64,000 bases of DNA, taken from assembly GCF_900105075.1 (NCBI RefSeq), contig NZ_FNSK01000001.1, positions 3,321,001 to 3,385,000 on the forward strand, given 5' to 3'. The notes under the pieces are model-generated. The model made no database searches, was not told where the DNA came from, and saw only the letters and a list, made by a program, of their open reading frames with translations. The stretch is from Rhodobacter sp. 24-YEA-8 (lineage in GTDB: Bacteria; Pseudomonadota; Alphaproteobacteria; Rhodobacterales; Rhodobacteraceae). How positions within the stretch are numbered: position 1 is the stretch's first letter; each line of letters starts with the position of its first letter. The translations under genes were made by a program, and so were the position numbers. Positions 9,085 through 16,719 of the stretch are shown here, piece after piece.

Positions 9085-10179
9085 TCAGGGATTGGCGGTG
9101 ATGACCTCATTCAGCCAGGGCACAAAATGCGACACATCGGTATAGGCCGAAAACTGCGCCATTTCCGGGCAGCCATGGCCAGAGGCATCGCTCAGACCCC
9201 AGCTGACGATTCCGGCCTGGATGTATTTTCCATTGTCCAGCGGCACCACCAGCGGCCCGCCGCTGTCACCATTGCACGAGCTTTTGCCGCCCTCGAAAGT
9301 GCCCGAACAGATCATATTCTCGCTCATCGGCATCGGCGCCGCAGCCATGATCTCATCCCAGAGCGCATAGGCTTTGTCCTCTGGCACATCCATCAGATTG
9401 ACGGCAAAGGCAAAGCCCTCGACGGCCTCTTCGGCGCGACCTTCCAGCAGGACCTGGTTGCACAATTCGCGGTCCAGCATCTGGATCTGCGCCTGCATCA
9501 GCTGTGACGAAGGCACCGCGCCTGCCTGAAGCCCCCATCCGGTGACGACCGTGGTGATTCCCGGCTCGCGCAGAAGATCGCCGTAAGTGGCATCCGGCAC
9601 CTCGACCGTCTTATACGGGACCTGCGGTTTGCGCGCGAGTTTGACCAGCGCGATATCATAGTCGAAATCATTCACCGAATAGGACGGATAGGTGAAAACC
9701 GCCTCGACCGGCACCCGGTCGCCGCTGCCATCCAGCAGGTTGGTGCCGACAAGAATGTCGAAATCGCCGGGCTTCAGATCGGCCCCATTGCCGGCGTCAT
9801 CCGCCATATGGACGCAATGGGCGGCGGTCAGCACCCAGCGATCCATCACCATGGATCCACCGCAGAACTGGCTGTCGGTGCTGATCGGCTGACCTCCGAG
9901 CAGGAAAGCAACCTGCCAGGGCCAGGCGCCATCGGCTGCGGGCTGGCCGCCGACCACTTTCGCCCCCGAAGGTTCGGCTTTCGCGGCTTTCTCGCCGCGC
10001 TCGGCCTTGGCGCCCGAGGCGGCAAAGCTGTAGGGCGAGCTGTCGGCGGCGCTGGTCTTCGCGCCGAAGCCCGGGGCGGCGGTGGGGCTTTCCGCCAGGG
10101 CCATGCCGGTGACACTGCACAAAAGCACCAGGGCGGAAAGCGGCCTGACAACGGTGGCAGGCATGAAGCGGGAGGTCAT
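9085..10179 (-). CDS. secreted chymotrypsin-fold (S1 family) serine protease zymogen
   Basis: 364 residues. The ATG at 10177-10179 has AAGGA eight bases upstream. A signal peptide ends near GMALAES (residue 30). A low-complexity Ala/Ser/Lys-rich propeptide follows to about residue 74, then the mature N-terminus VVGG (75-78). The catalytic triad is His121 (LTAAHC), Asp175 (DYDIAL) and Ser306 (NGDSGGP). The S1-pocket residue six before the catalytic Ser is Ser300 (KSSCNGDSGG) rather than the Asp of trypsin, so specificity is probably chymotrypsin-like, and removal of the propeptide after Lys74 should need another enzyme. It is last in a minus-strand run after the metacaspase-like gene and most likely acts in the periplasm or outside the cell. 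Confidence 0.9.
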   Translation of the reverse strand: MTSRFMPATVVRPLSALVLLCSVTGMALAESPTAAPGFGAKTSAADSSPYSFAASGAKAERGEKAAKAEPSGAKVVGGQPAADGAWPWQVAFLLGGQPISTDSQFCGGSMVMDRWVLTAAHCVHMADDAGNGADLKPGDFDILVGTNLLDGSGDRVPVEAVFTYPSYSVNDFDYDIALVKLARKPQVPYKTVEVPDATYGDLLREPGITTVVTGWGLQAGAVPSSQLMQAQIQMLDRELCNQVLLEGRAEEAVEGFAFAVNLMDVPEDKAYALWDEIMAAAPMPMSENMICSGTFEGGKSSCNGDSGGPLVVPLDNGKYIQAGIVSWGLSDASGHGCPEMAQFSAYTDVSHFVPWLNEVITANP

Positions 10180-10224
10180 CTCTTTGATCCTTCTGCGGAA
10201 CTGGGCTGGGGCCGTGATGGCCAT

Positions 10225-12252
10225 CTATTCGGAATTGGTCGGGTTCAGCCGCACGATCTGGCGGATCATCGTCAGATCGGCGGGTTTGGTGGAAAAGCCG
10301 CGCATCGAGGTCTCGTCTTTCGGTGCGATCTGGCTTTCCAGCCAGAGCGCGGCGTCGCTGCCGCCCTCAGCCGTACCGCGCAGCGTTGCGCTGGCAAGCG
10401 GGGTCAGATCAGTCCGGAGCGCATGGGTCTCGTTCATCGGGACGGCCAGGATCCAGATCTCCTCGACCCCGGCATGGCTCACCGGATCGATCTGCAGCCC
10501 GACCCGCGCGGCCTCGCCCGGGGCGATGCGGTTCACGATATTCTGTGAAGGCCAGATCGGCAGCACCTCCATATCGGAGGCGAGGTAAAGCACTGTGACA
10601 TCCTGCGCCTTGCCCGAACGGTTGGTCAGCGTGAGCCAGAGCTGGTCGCAGCCATTCACCCCCTGTGCCGGGTCATGCGCCGCACCTGCCCCCGCCTTGC
10701 CGCTGCAGGAGGCACCTTGCGCCGGGTCGGTGATTTCGGTGCCGGGGCGGCGCTCGATCGCGACCGATATCACCTCGGTCTTCGTAAAGCCGCGCCCGGC
10801 GGCCTGGGACAGCACGTCGCGCAACCGCGTCGCATGGGCCATGGTTGAAAGCACGCGCTCCAGGGCATCCGCCTCGGTTTCGCCCCCGGTGACCACAACG
10901 CGCGGTGACGTGCCGGGCCCGCGTGCGTCAAGCACCGCATCGGGGCCGGCAAGAGCCAGCAGCCCGTCCGTCAGGACCGGCACCAGATCCGGCACCGCAC
11001 CCGGCACCGGTCTTGGCGCGGCGGCGACGGCCGCATCCCAGAGGCTATAGTCCAGCCCGTCTTCGGGATCCGCGCGCACGAGGTTCGCCAGAGTCAGCGG
11101 CACAGGATCGGGAAGCCTGCCGGGCGCGGCCCAGATCGTCGCGCCTTTCGCGACCTGCGGCAGCGGGTCGCTGATCTTCGCCTCGCGCGCGCCGACCTTG
11201 CCGAGCGTCACGGAGCCGATGCTCTCGCCCCCGGCGCCGGATGCGAAAAGCACGATCTCGCCCCCCTCGGCAAAGCCCTGCAGAAGGCCCGCCTGCAACA
11301 CGGATCCGGTGATGCGGTAGCGCGCGGTGCCGGCGCCTTCGCCAAAGACCCGTTCCTGCAAAAGCGAGCCCTCGGCATCGGGGAGTTGCCGCGCCACGCC
11401 CTGGATCATCGCATCCGAGGTGGCGGCCAGCACCTGCTGCCAGGTCGCATCCTCGGCGCTGGCCAGAACCTGCGCGAGGCGCAGGGTGAACTCGCCATGC
11501 CAGATCCCGGTATCGCCCAGCGGATATTCAAATGATCTTTCATCCGATTGCGAGGAGTAGAGAAAGACGAAATCGCCGGACAGCTCTGCCGCGCCGGTGA
11601 ACGGTACCGGCGGCAGGTCATCGGGAATGCCAAGCGCATCGGGGGGCAACGAACGCGCAACGCCTGCTGCCGGATCGGGATCGATAGCGCGAAAGCCGGT
11701 GGCCGAATGGCAGGCGTCGATAATGCCGACCAGCTTTACATCGCGTGCAAGCAGGGCCCGGGCCCAGAGGTTCAGCTCGTCATCAATGATGGCGTTTTCC
11801 ACCATGCCGATCTCGCCCCGCCAGTTCTTTGCATCCATCGGCAGGAAGATCTCATCATAGCCGCCGCCCTCGTCGCCGTTCAGATCGGGCGCCTGGGAGC
11901 CGTGACCGGAAAAATAGAAGACCAGCGTATCGCCTGGCGCGGCATCGGCCGCCGCCTGGTCAAGCGCGGCGAATATCCCCGCGCGGGTTGGTGCGGCGAT
12001 GGTGGCTCCCTCGGGAAGATTGGCCGGATCGGTGGTCAGGATGGTCATGGCCTCCGGCGCGATGCCGCGGCCGCTCAGCACTTCGGCCATCAGCCGCACG
12101 TCATTGGGCGGCCCTTTCAGATCTGCATCCAGATACTCATAATCGCCAACCCCGATCAGCACGGCCCGGGTGTCGGCATGGAGCGTCGTGCTCCAGAACA
12201 GGAGGCTGGCGGTCAGGGCATATGTGAGCTGCGGTTTCATGCGCGAAAACAT
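10225..12252 (-). CDS. metacaspase-like (peptidase C14 family) secreted protein A
   Basis: About 675 residues. A signal peptide ends near LHADT (residues 1-27). The caspase p20-like domain begins TRAVLIGVGDYEYL, with catalytic His117 in YFSGHGSQ and Cys181 in IDACHSATG; Asp179, two residues before the Cys, matches the metacaspase S1 Asp that goes with Arg/Lys cleavage. The C-terminal region (LWLTLTNRSGKAQDVTVLYL, near residues 530-600) resembles a DUF4384-type beta domain and recurs in the second metacaspase at 16720. The start is the ATG at 12250-12252 with GGAAG upstream; the ATG at 12238-12240 is possible. The downstream neighbour, 45 bp away, is the serine protease. Activity is inferred from conserved residues only. 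Confidence 0.87.
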   Translation of the reverse strand: MFSRMKPQLTYALTASLLFWSTTLHADTRAVLIGVGDYEYLDADLKGPPNDVRLMAEVLSGRGIAPEAMTILTTDPANLPEGATIAAPTRAGIFAALDQAAADAAPGDTLVFYFSGHGSQAPDLNGDEGGGYDEIFLPMDAKNWRGEIGMVENAIIDDELNLWARALLARDVKLVGIIDACHSATGFRAIDPDPAAGVARSLPPDALGIPDDLPPVPFTGAAELSGDFVFLYSSQSDERSFEYPLGDTGIWHGEFTLRLAQVLASAEDATWQQVLAATSDAMIQGVARQLPDAEGSLLQERVFGEGAGTARYRITGSVLQAGLLQGFAEGGEIVLFASGAGGESIGSVTLGKVGAREAKISDPLPQVAKGATIWAAPGRLPDPVPLTLANLVRADPEDGLDYSLWDAAVAAAPRPVPGAVPDLVPVLTDGLLALAGPDAVLDARGPGTSPRVVVTGGETEADALERVLSTMAHATRLRDVLSQAAGRGFTKTEVISVAIERRPGTEITDPAQGASCSGKAGAGAAHDPAQGVNGCDQLWLTLTNRSGKAQDVTVLYLASDMEVLPIWPSQNIVNRIAPGEAARVGLQIDPVSHAGVEEIWILAVPMNETHALRTDLTPLASATLRGTAEGGSDAALWLESQIAPKDETSMRGFSTKPADLTMIRQIVRLNPTNSE

Positions 12253-12367
12253 GCCTGGACTTCCGGCACCGGGCAAGGGGCCAGCGCGAGATGACGGCAT
12301 TTGTCACCTCTGGTCTGTGGTGCAGGCCGGGGGGCACAGCCCTGCCCCGAGCCGGAGGCATCCGGCC

Positions 12368-13762
12368 TCAGCCAGGGGAGAGGGGCTGCCATTCGAGGCG
12401 AAGCGTCAGGCCTTTGCCGGTTGCAGGCAAAGAGAGTTTTGCGCCGTGGCGCATAGCGATCGCGCGAACCAGGGCAAGGCCCAGGCCATGGCCCCTGATC
12501 CCGCGGTCACGATCAGCGCGGGTAAAGCGTTCGAAGACGTCCTCGCCCATACCGTCGGGCAGGCCGGGGCCGCTGTCGGCGATCTCGAGCATATGCAGAG
12601 GGCCGGGGGTGAGGGTCAGGCTCAGCCTGTCGCCGGGGGCGCAATATTTGATCGCATTATCCAGCAGATTGGCCAGCATCTGCGAGATCAGCGTGCGATC
12701 CCCCAGCACCATCAGGTCAGGGGCGATATCCGCCGCCGGGATCAGGCCCTTTTCCTCGGCGGCCGCTTCGTACAGCTCCCACACCCCTTCCGCTAGGGAA
12801 GAGAGATTAACCGGCAGCAGACCACCGCCGGAGCCCTGATCCGCCTCGGCGCGCGAGATGTCGAGAAGCGCGTCGAAGATCCGGATCGCCCCCCGCATTT
12901 CTTCGCGCAGCTGGCTGACAGTGTCTTCCTGGCCCTCGATGGCCGAGAGCCTGGCCGCCATCCGGTTCAGCGGCGTGCGCATCTCATGCGCAATGGTGTC
13001 CGAGAGGCGATGTGTCGCGCGGTTCAGGCTTTCGATCCGGTCCAGCATCAGATGCATATGGGTTTCCAGAAGACCGAACTCATCCGCCATGCGCGGGCCG
13101 GGCAGGCGGGCTTCGAGATCCCCGGCCGCGACCTGATCCGCGAGCCGGTTCAGCCGTCCGATCCGTCCCATCACCTGGCGCGCCGCGATCCAGCCCACCA
13201 GCGCCGCCGCGATCAGCAGCGCGAGGGCCAGCCCGATCATCCCCTGCCGCAGCGCCGCCAGTGTCGCGTCGACGGGGGCCAGCGGGCGTCCGGCCAGAAG
13301 GCCGAAACCGCCGGGCAATTCACGCGCCACCACCAGCCAGCGGCCCGTGCCCCGGGTGATCTCCTGCGGGGTGGAAAGGTCAAAACCCGCACCTTGCGGT
13401 GCCACATCGGCGGGCCAGCGGTCTTCGGTTCCGGCGAGGATCCGGCCATGACGGTCGGTCAGCAGCAGGAGTTCCTGCCCGCCCGAGGCGGCGCGATAAT
13501 CAATCGCCTGGCGCAGCGCGATGATGCGGCGCTGGTCATAAAGCGCGCCAAGACCGCTGAGATCGGCGGAGAGGAGTTGTTTTTGCGCCTCGGTCAGCCT
13601 GGTCGCCACCAGACGGTATTGCAGCGCCATTGCACCCAGCGACAGCACTGCGACCGCAGCCGCCATCAGGCCTGCCAGTCGCAGCGTGGCACGGGCTCTG
13701 AACACCGGACGCCAGAATACCGGGTGCCAGAATACCGGGTGCGGCCCCGGATCAGCCGCCAC
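12368..13762 (-). CDS. sensor histidine kinase of the protease locus
   Basis: About 464 residues, inner membrane. Two transmembrane segments (roughly 29-47 and 172-195) flank a periplasmic sensor domain of about 125 residues. A HAMP linker follows, then the H-box SDTIAHEMRTPLNRM (His259), N-box LLDNAIKYCAPGD, and G boxes DSGPGLPDG and GHGLGLALV. The frame opens with TTG at 13789. A GTG at 13760-13762 with GGAG six bases upstream is preferred and leaves an 11-bp overlap with the regulator stop. A 15-bp tandem repeat encodes HPVFW twice in the N-terminal tail. It phosphorylates the neighbouring response regulator by inference from gene coupling; the signal is unknown, perhaps envelope protein stress. 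Confidence 0.9.
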   Translation of the reverse strand: MAADPGPHPVFWHPVFWRPVFRARATLRLAGLMAAAVAVLSLGAMALQYRLVATRLTEAQKQLLSADLSGLGALYDQRRIIALRQAIDYRAASGGQELLLLTDRHGRILAGTEDRWPADVAPQGAGFDLSTPQEITRGTGRWLVVARELPGGFGLLAGRPLAPVDATLAALRQGMIGLALALLIAAALVGWIAARQVMGRIGRLNRLADQVAAGDLEARLPGPRMADEFGLLETHMHLMLDRIESLNRATHRLSDTIAHEMRTPLNRMAARLSAIEGQEDTVSQLREEMRGAIRIFDALLDISRAEADQGSGGGLLPVNLSSLAEGVWELYEAAAEEKGLIPAADIAPDLMVLGDRTLISQMLANLLDNAIKYCAPGDRLSLTLTPGPLHMLEIADSGPGLPDGMGEDVFERFTRADRDRGIRGHGLGLALVRAIAMRHGAKLSLPATGKGLTLRLEWQPLSPG

Positions 13763-14462
13763 CGGGATCTCCGGCCATGGGCTGCGCAAACAGATAGCCT
13801 TCGCCCCGGACCGAGCGGATTACATGGGCACCGGCCTCTTCCAGTTTGCGCCGCAGCCGCCCGACATGCACGTCAACGACATTGGTGCCAGGGTCGAAAT
13901 GCAGGTTCCAGACGGTCTCCAGCAGCTGCATCCGGGTGACGACATGGCCGGCATTCTGCGCGAAAAAGGTGAGCAGCGCGAATTCGCGCGGCGAGACCGG
14001 CACATGGCTACGCCGCACATGTACGGTGCGCGCCTTCAGCCGGATTTCCAGATCGCCAAAGGCCATAAGGTCATTATCCGCGACCTGGATCGTGCCGCGC
14101 CTGAGCAGCGCGCGCAGCCGGGCGCGGAGCTCCTCGGGCTCATAGGGTTTCGGCAGATAGTCATCGGCGCCCATTTCAAGCCCCTCGACCCGCTCAGCCG
14201 CGCGGCCAAGCGCCGAAAGCACCAGGATCATCGCGCGCGACCCTCCGGCGCGGATCTGCGCCATGGCGTCAACCCCGTCGCCGCCAGGCAGCATCCGGTC
14301 GAGCACGATCACCCGGTAGTCTCCGCTGGTGGCCTCGGCGAGGCCGCCGGCCAGGGTATCACGATGGCTGGGCTCGCAGCCAAGCGCGCGCACCTCTGTG
14401 GCCACAGCGGCGGCGATTTCGGGGTCGTCCTCGATGATCAGGATGTGGTCGGTCATGGTCAT
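13752..14462 (-). CDS. OmpR-family response regulator of the protease locus
   Basis: 236 residues. The receiver domain has the acidic pair in IIEDDPE, the phospho-acceptor Asp55 (VIVLDRMLPGGDG) and the conserved Lys in YLPKPYEP. It is followed by an OmpR/PhoB winged-helix domain (SPREFALLTFFAQNAGHVVTR, then NVVDVHVGRLRRKL). Two ATG codons, 14460-14462 and 14454-14456, are both possible; neither has a strong Shine-Dalgarno sequence. It sits between the HtrA-like protease gene and its cognate kinase, which suggests it controls the protease genes, possibly from the divergent region at 15889-16053. Confidence 0.93.
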   Translation of the reverse strand: MTMTDHILIIEDDPEIAAAVATEVRALGCEPSHRDTLAGGLAEATSGDYRVIVLDRMLPGGDGVDAMAQIRAGGSRAMILVLSALGRAAERVEGLEMGADDYLPKPYEPEELRARLRALLRRGTIQVADNDLMAFGDLEIRLKARTVHVRRSHVPVSPREFALLTFFAQNAGHVVTRMQLLETVWNLHFDPGTNVVDVHVGRLRRKLEEAGAHVIRSVRGEGYLFAQPMAGDPGGG

Positions 14463-14469
14463 CGCAGAT

Positions 14470-15888
14470 TCAGAACACCACAACCGCCGGGTCAAGCACA
14501 TTCGCGCCGCCGATGGCACGCGGCCCTGCCGCGGTGCCCCAGGGATCGAGCCAGAGATGCCGCGTGACCCCGTCCGGCGCCTCGACCAGCAAGAGCGTGG
14601 CGGCGGTGATTTCCAGCGCGTCCAGCCCGGCCCCGTCCATTGCCGCACCATTCACGGCGCGGATACGGTCGCCTTTGGCGAGGCCCGCGAGCGCGGCGGG
14701 GGAGTTGATTGTCAGATCCGAGACCCGGCCGTCTTCGCCCTGCACCACACCAAGCGCCGCGAGACGGTAGCTCCGGATGCGCTCGGGGGCGGGGGACGCG
14801 TCTTCGGGCCCGCGCAAGGTGAGGCCGATCAGGCCGGGCTCGGGCGCGGCGGCGCTGAAATCCAGCACCAGGGTCAGGTTTTCGCCCGCGCGGGACAGGG
14901 TGATGCCGGCAGAGCCCGCCGCCAGAACGGCATCAAGCAGGAAGGCGAAATCGCCGGGATTTTGCAGCTTCGTGCCATTGACCGACAGAATGATGTCACC
15001 GGCAAGGATGCCTGCGCTTGCGGCCAGCCCGCCAGGGCTTACAGCATCGACCAGCAGCCCTTCGGCTGGTACCCCCAGCGTATCGGCAAGCCTGCGCTCC
15101 ATCGGCCGCGCATTCAGGCCGAGCTTGGGGAAGGGCAGCAGGCTTTCGTCGATCAGCCCGTCGACGATGCGGCGCAGATCGCTGCCGGAAATCGCATAGG
15201 CGATGCCGACAAACATGCGGCTGCCATCGGCGATGCGGCTGTTCATACCCATAAGCCGCCCCGCTGCATCGACCAGCGGACCGCCCGATGATCCTGGATT
15301 CACCGCCGCATCATGTTGGAGGAACATCAGGGGCACCGCGAGGTCGATCTGGCGTGCCATGGCCGAGACCATGCCCCGCGTCAGGGTGAATTCCGCTCCG
15401 AGCGGCGCGCCAAGCGCATAGAGCTCAAGCCCTGGCAGGGGGGGCGCGTCTGAGATCCCGATGCCGGTCAGCACGGCACCATCCGGGCCGGAAAGCCCCG
15501 GCTCCAGCTGCAGGATGGCGACATCGCGGGTGCTGTCGCGGCCGATCACCGTGGCGATCACCACATTGCCCTGCCGGTCGGTGACGCGCACCTCTTCCGC
15601 CGTGCCCACCACATGGGCATTGGTTACGGCGATATCCGCGACGCCTGCCCAGATAAAGGCCGAGCCGAGAAAGCCATCCTCGCGATCCGCGCTGCGCACC
15701 ACCAGAACCTGATCCATCGCCAGATCGGTTGCGGCGCGGGAAGGCGCAGAGGCGAGCGGAACGGTCTCGGCCTGCGCTGCGGTGGAAACCCCGACCATTT
15801 GCACGGTCTGAACAGCGAGGATGGCGGCAAGCAGCGGGGCCGCAAATCCGGACCAGGCCCTGTTCCGGACCCTTTTATCGAGGCGCAT
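14470..15888 (-). CDS. HtrA/DegP-like periplasmic serine protease with two PDZ domains
   Basis: 472 residues. The signal peptide is about 40 residues (cleavage near AAQAET). The trypsin-like core has His92 (VTNAHVVG), Asp122 (TRDVAIL) and Ser201 (NPGSSGGPLVD). A first PDZ-like domain spans about 255-350 (PGGLAASAGILAGDIILSVN). A more divergent second one follows at about 380-450 (NSPAALAGLAKGDRIRAVNG). DegP-type proteases degrade or refold misfolded envelope proteins. It is the first gene of the minus-strand run that continues with the regulator, kinase, metacaspase A and S1 protease. The ATG at 15886-15888 has GGAG nine bases upstream. Confidence 0.9.
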   Translation of the reverse strand: MRLDKRVRNRAWSGFAAPLLAAILAVQTVQMVGVSTAAQAETVPLASAPSRAATDLAMDQVLVVRSADREDGFLGSAFIWAGVADIAVTNAHVVGTAEEVRVTDRQGNVVIATVIGRDSTRDVAILQLEPGLSGPDGAVLTGIGISDAPPLPGLELYALGAPLGAEFTLTRGMVSAMARQIDLAVPLMFLQHDAAVNPGSSGGPLVDAAGRLMGMNSRIADGSRMFVGIAYAISGSDLRRIVDGLIDESLLPFPKLGLNARPMERRLADTLGVPAEGLLVDAVSPGGLAASAGILAGDIILSVNGTKLQNPGDFAFLLDAVLAAGSAGITLSRAGENLTLVLDFSAAAPEPGLIGLTLRGPEDASPAPERIRSYRLAALGVVQGEDGRVSDLTINSPAALAGLAKGDRIRAVNGAAMDGAGLDALEITAATLLLVEAPDGVTRHLWLDPWGTAAGPRAIGGANVLDPAVVVF

Positions 15889-16053
15889 TCTTATAGTCTC
15901 CGGCTCATTCTCAACGGTACCGGCAGGTTAGCCCGCCGGGCCGCCCGGGGTCACATGACAAAGCCCGTCATCCGGAGATTGTGCGTTTACAGCCCGCATC
16001 CATCACCCCATCCTGCCGCGATCCGAAACAGCCCCGTGACCAGAGCAGAGAAC
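15889..16053. promoter_or_regulatory. divergent control region of the protease locus
   Basis: A 165-bp gap between the HtrA-like gene (minus) and the PPC-like C/metacaspase B pair (plus). It should hold both promoters. It contains an inverted repeat ATGAC-N7-GTCAT at 15955-15971 that could be a regulator site. No confident -35/-10 pair was found, so operator status is a guess. Confidence 0.4.
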
Positions 16054-16692
16054 ATGACCCTTTCCGCCCGTATCGCCGCCCGGCTGGCCAGTTCTGTCAT
16101 GATCGCCCTGCTGGCCTCTGAGGCAAAGGCCGAAGGCCCGGGCCCCCTGCGCCAGGCGGCGCTGTCGGCCGAGCTTTACGCCCGGGGGGTGGCGGACGAG
16201 GATCCGCTCCTGATCCTTGCGGCCGCGCAATTGCGCAAATCGGTCGATATGCAACCGCTGGAACCGGCGCCCGAGGGGGCAGCGCCCGCCTTCGCCCCGC
16301 TCGGATGGGAGGCGATGATCGCAACTGCGGTCACGCTGACCGATGCCGGCGACCCGCTCAGGGATGTGGCCGAGGATATCACCGCACAAAGCTGGAAGGG
16401 CGTCATCCATGGCCCGGTCTACCGGATCGGCGCGCTGGAGGGGGGCGCGGAAACCCGGTTGCCGGATCTGTTGTTCCGGGGTGGTGAATATGCCGAAGTC
16501 TATGCCGAGGCCGAGCCGGGCCTTGATCTCAACATCACCATCCTCGATTCCGAGGGCCGCGAGGTCTGTGCCGACACGGATCCCACCCATGTCGCCTATT
16601 GTGGCTGGACCCCGGCGGCGGATGGCAGCTTCACCCTGGTGATCGTGAATTCCGGCACGCGTGATACCGGGTTCGCGCTGATGACCAACTGA
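16054..16692 (+). CDS. secreted PPC-like protein C of the protease locus
   Basis: 212 residues starting at the ATG at 16054. A signal peptide ends near SEAKAEG. The helical segment RQAALSAELYARGVADEDP parallels paralogues A and B. The C-terminal PPC-like domain (DLNITILDSEGREVCAD, then VAYCGWTPAADGSFTLVIVN) ends in MTN and carries the same pair of cysteines. It is followed after 27 bp by the second metacaspase-like gene on the same strand, the tightest PPC-like/peptidase pairing in the locus. The open frame extends back to 15613, but that part is antisense to the HtrA gene. Function unknown. Confidence 0.78.
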   Translation: MTLSARIAARLASSVMIALLASEAKAEGPGPLRQAALSAELYARGVADEDPLLILAAAQLRKSVDMQPLEPAPEGAAPAFAPLGWEAMIATAVTLTDAGDPLRDVAEDITAQSWKGVIHGPVYRIGALEGGAETRLPDLLFRGGEYAEVYAEAEPGLDLNITILDSEGREVCADTDPTHVAYCGWTPAADGSFTLVIVNSGTRDTGFALMTN

Positions 16693-16719
16693 CTGAATAC
16701 ACGCCGGAAAGGGCAGGAC

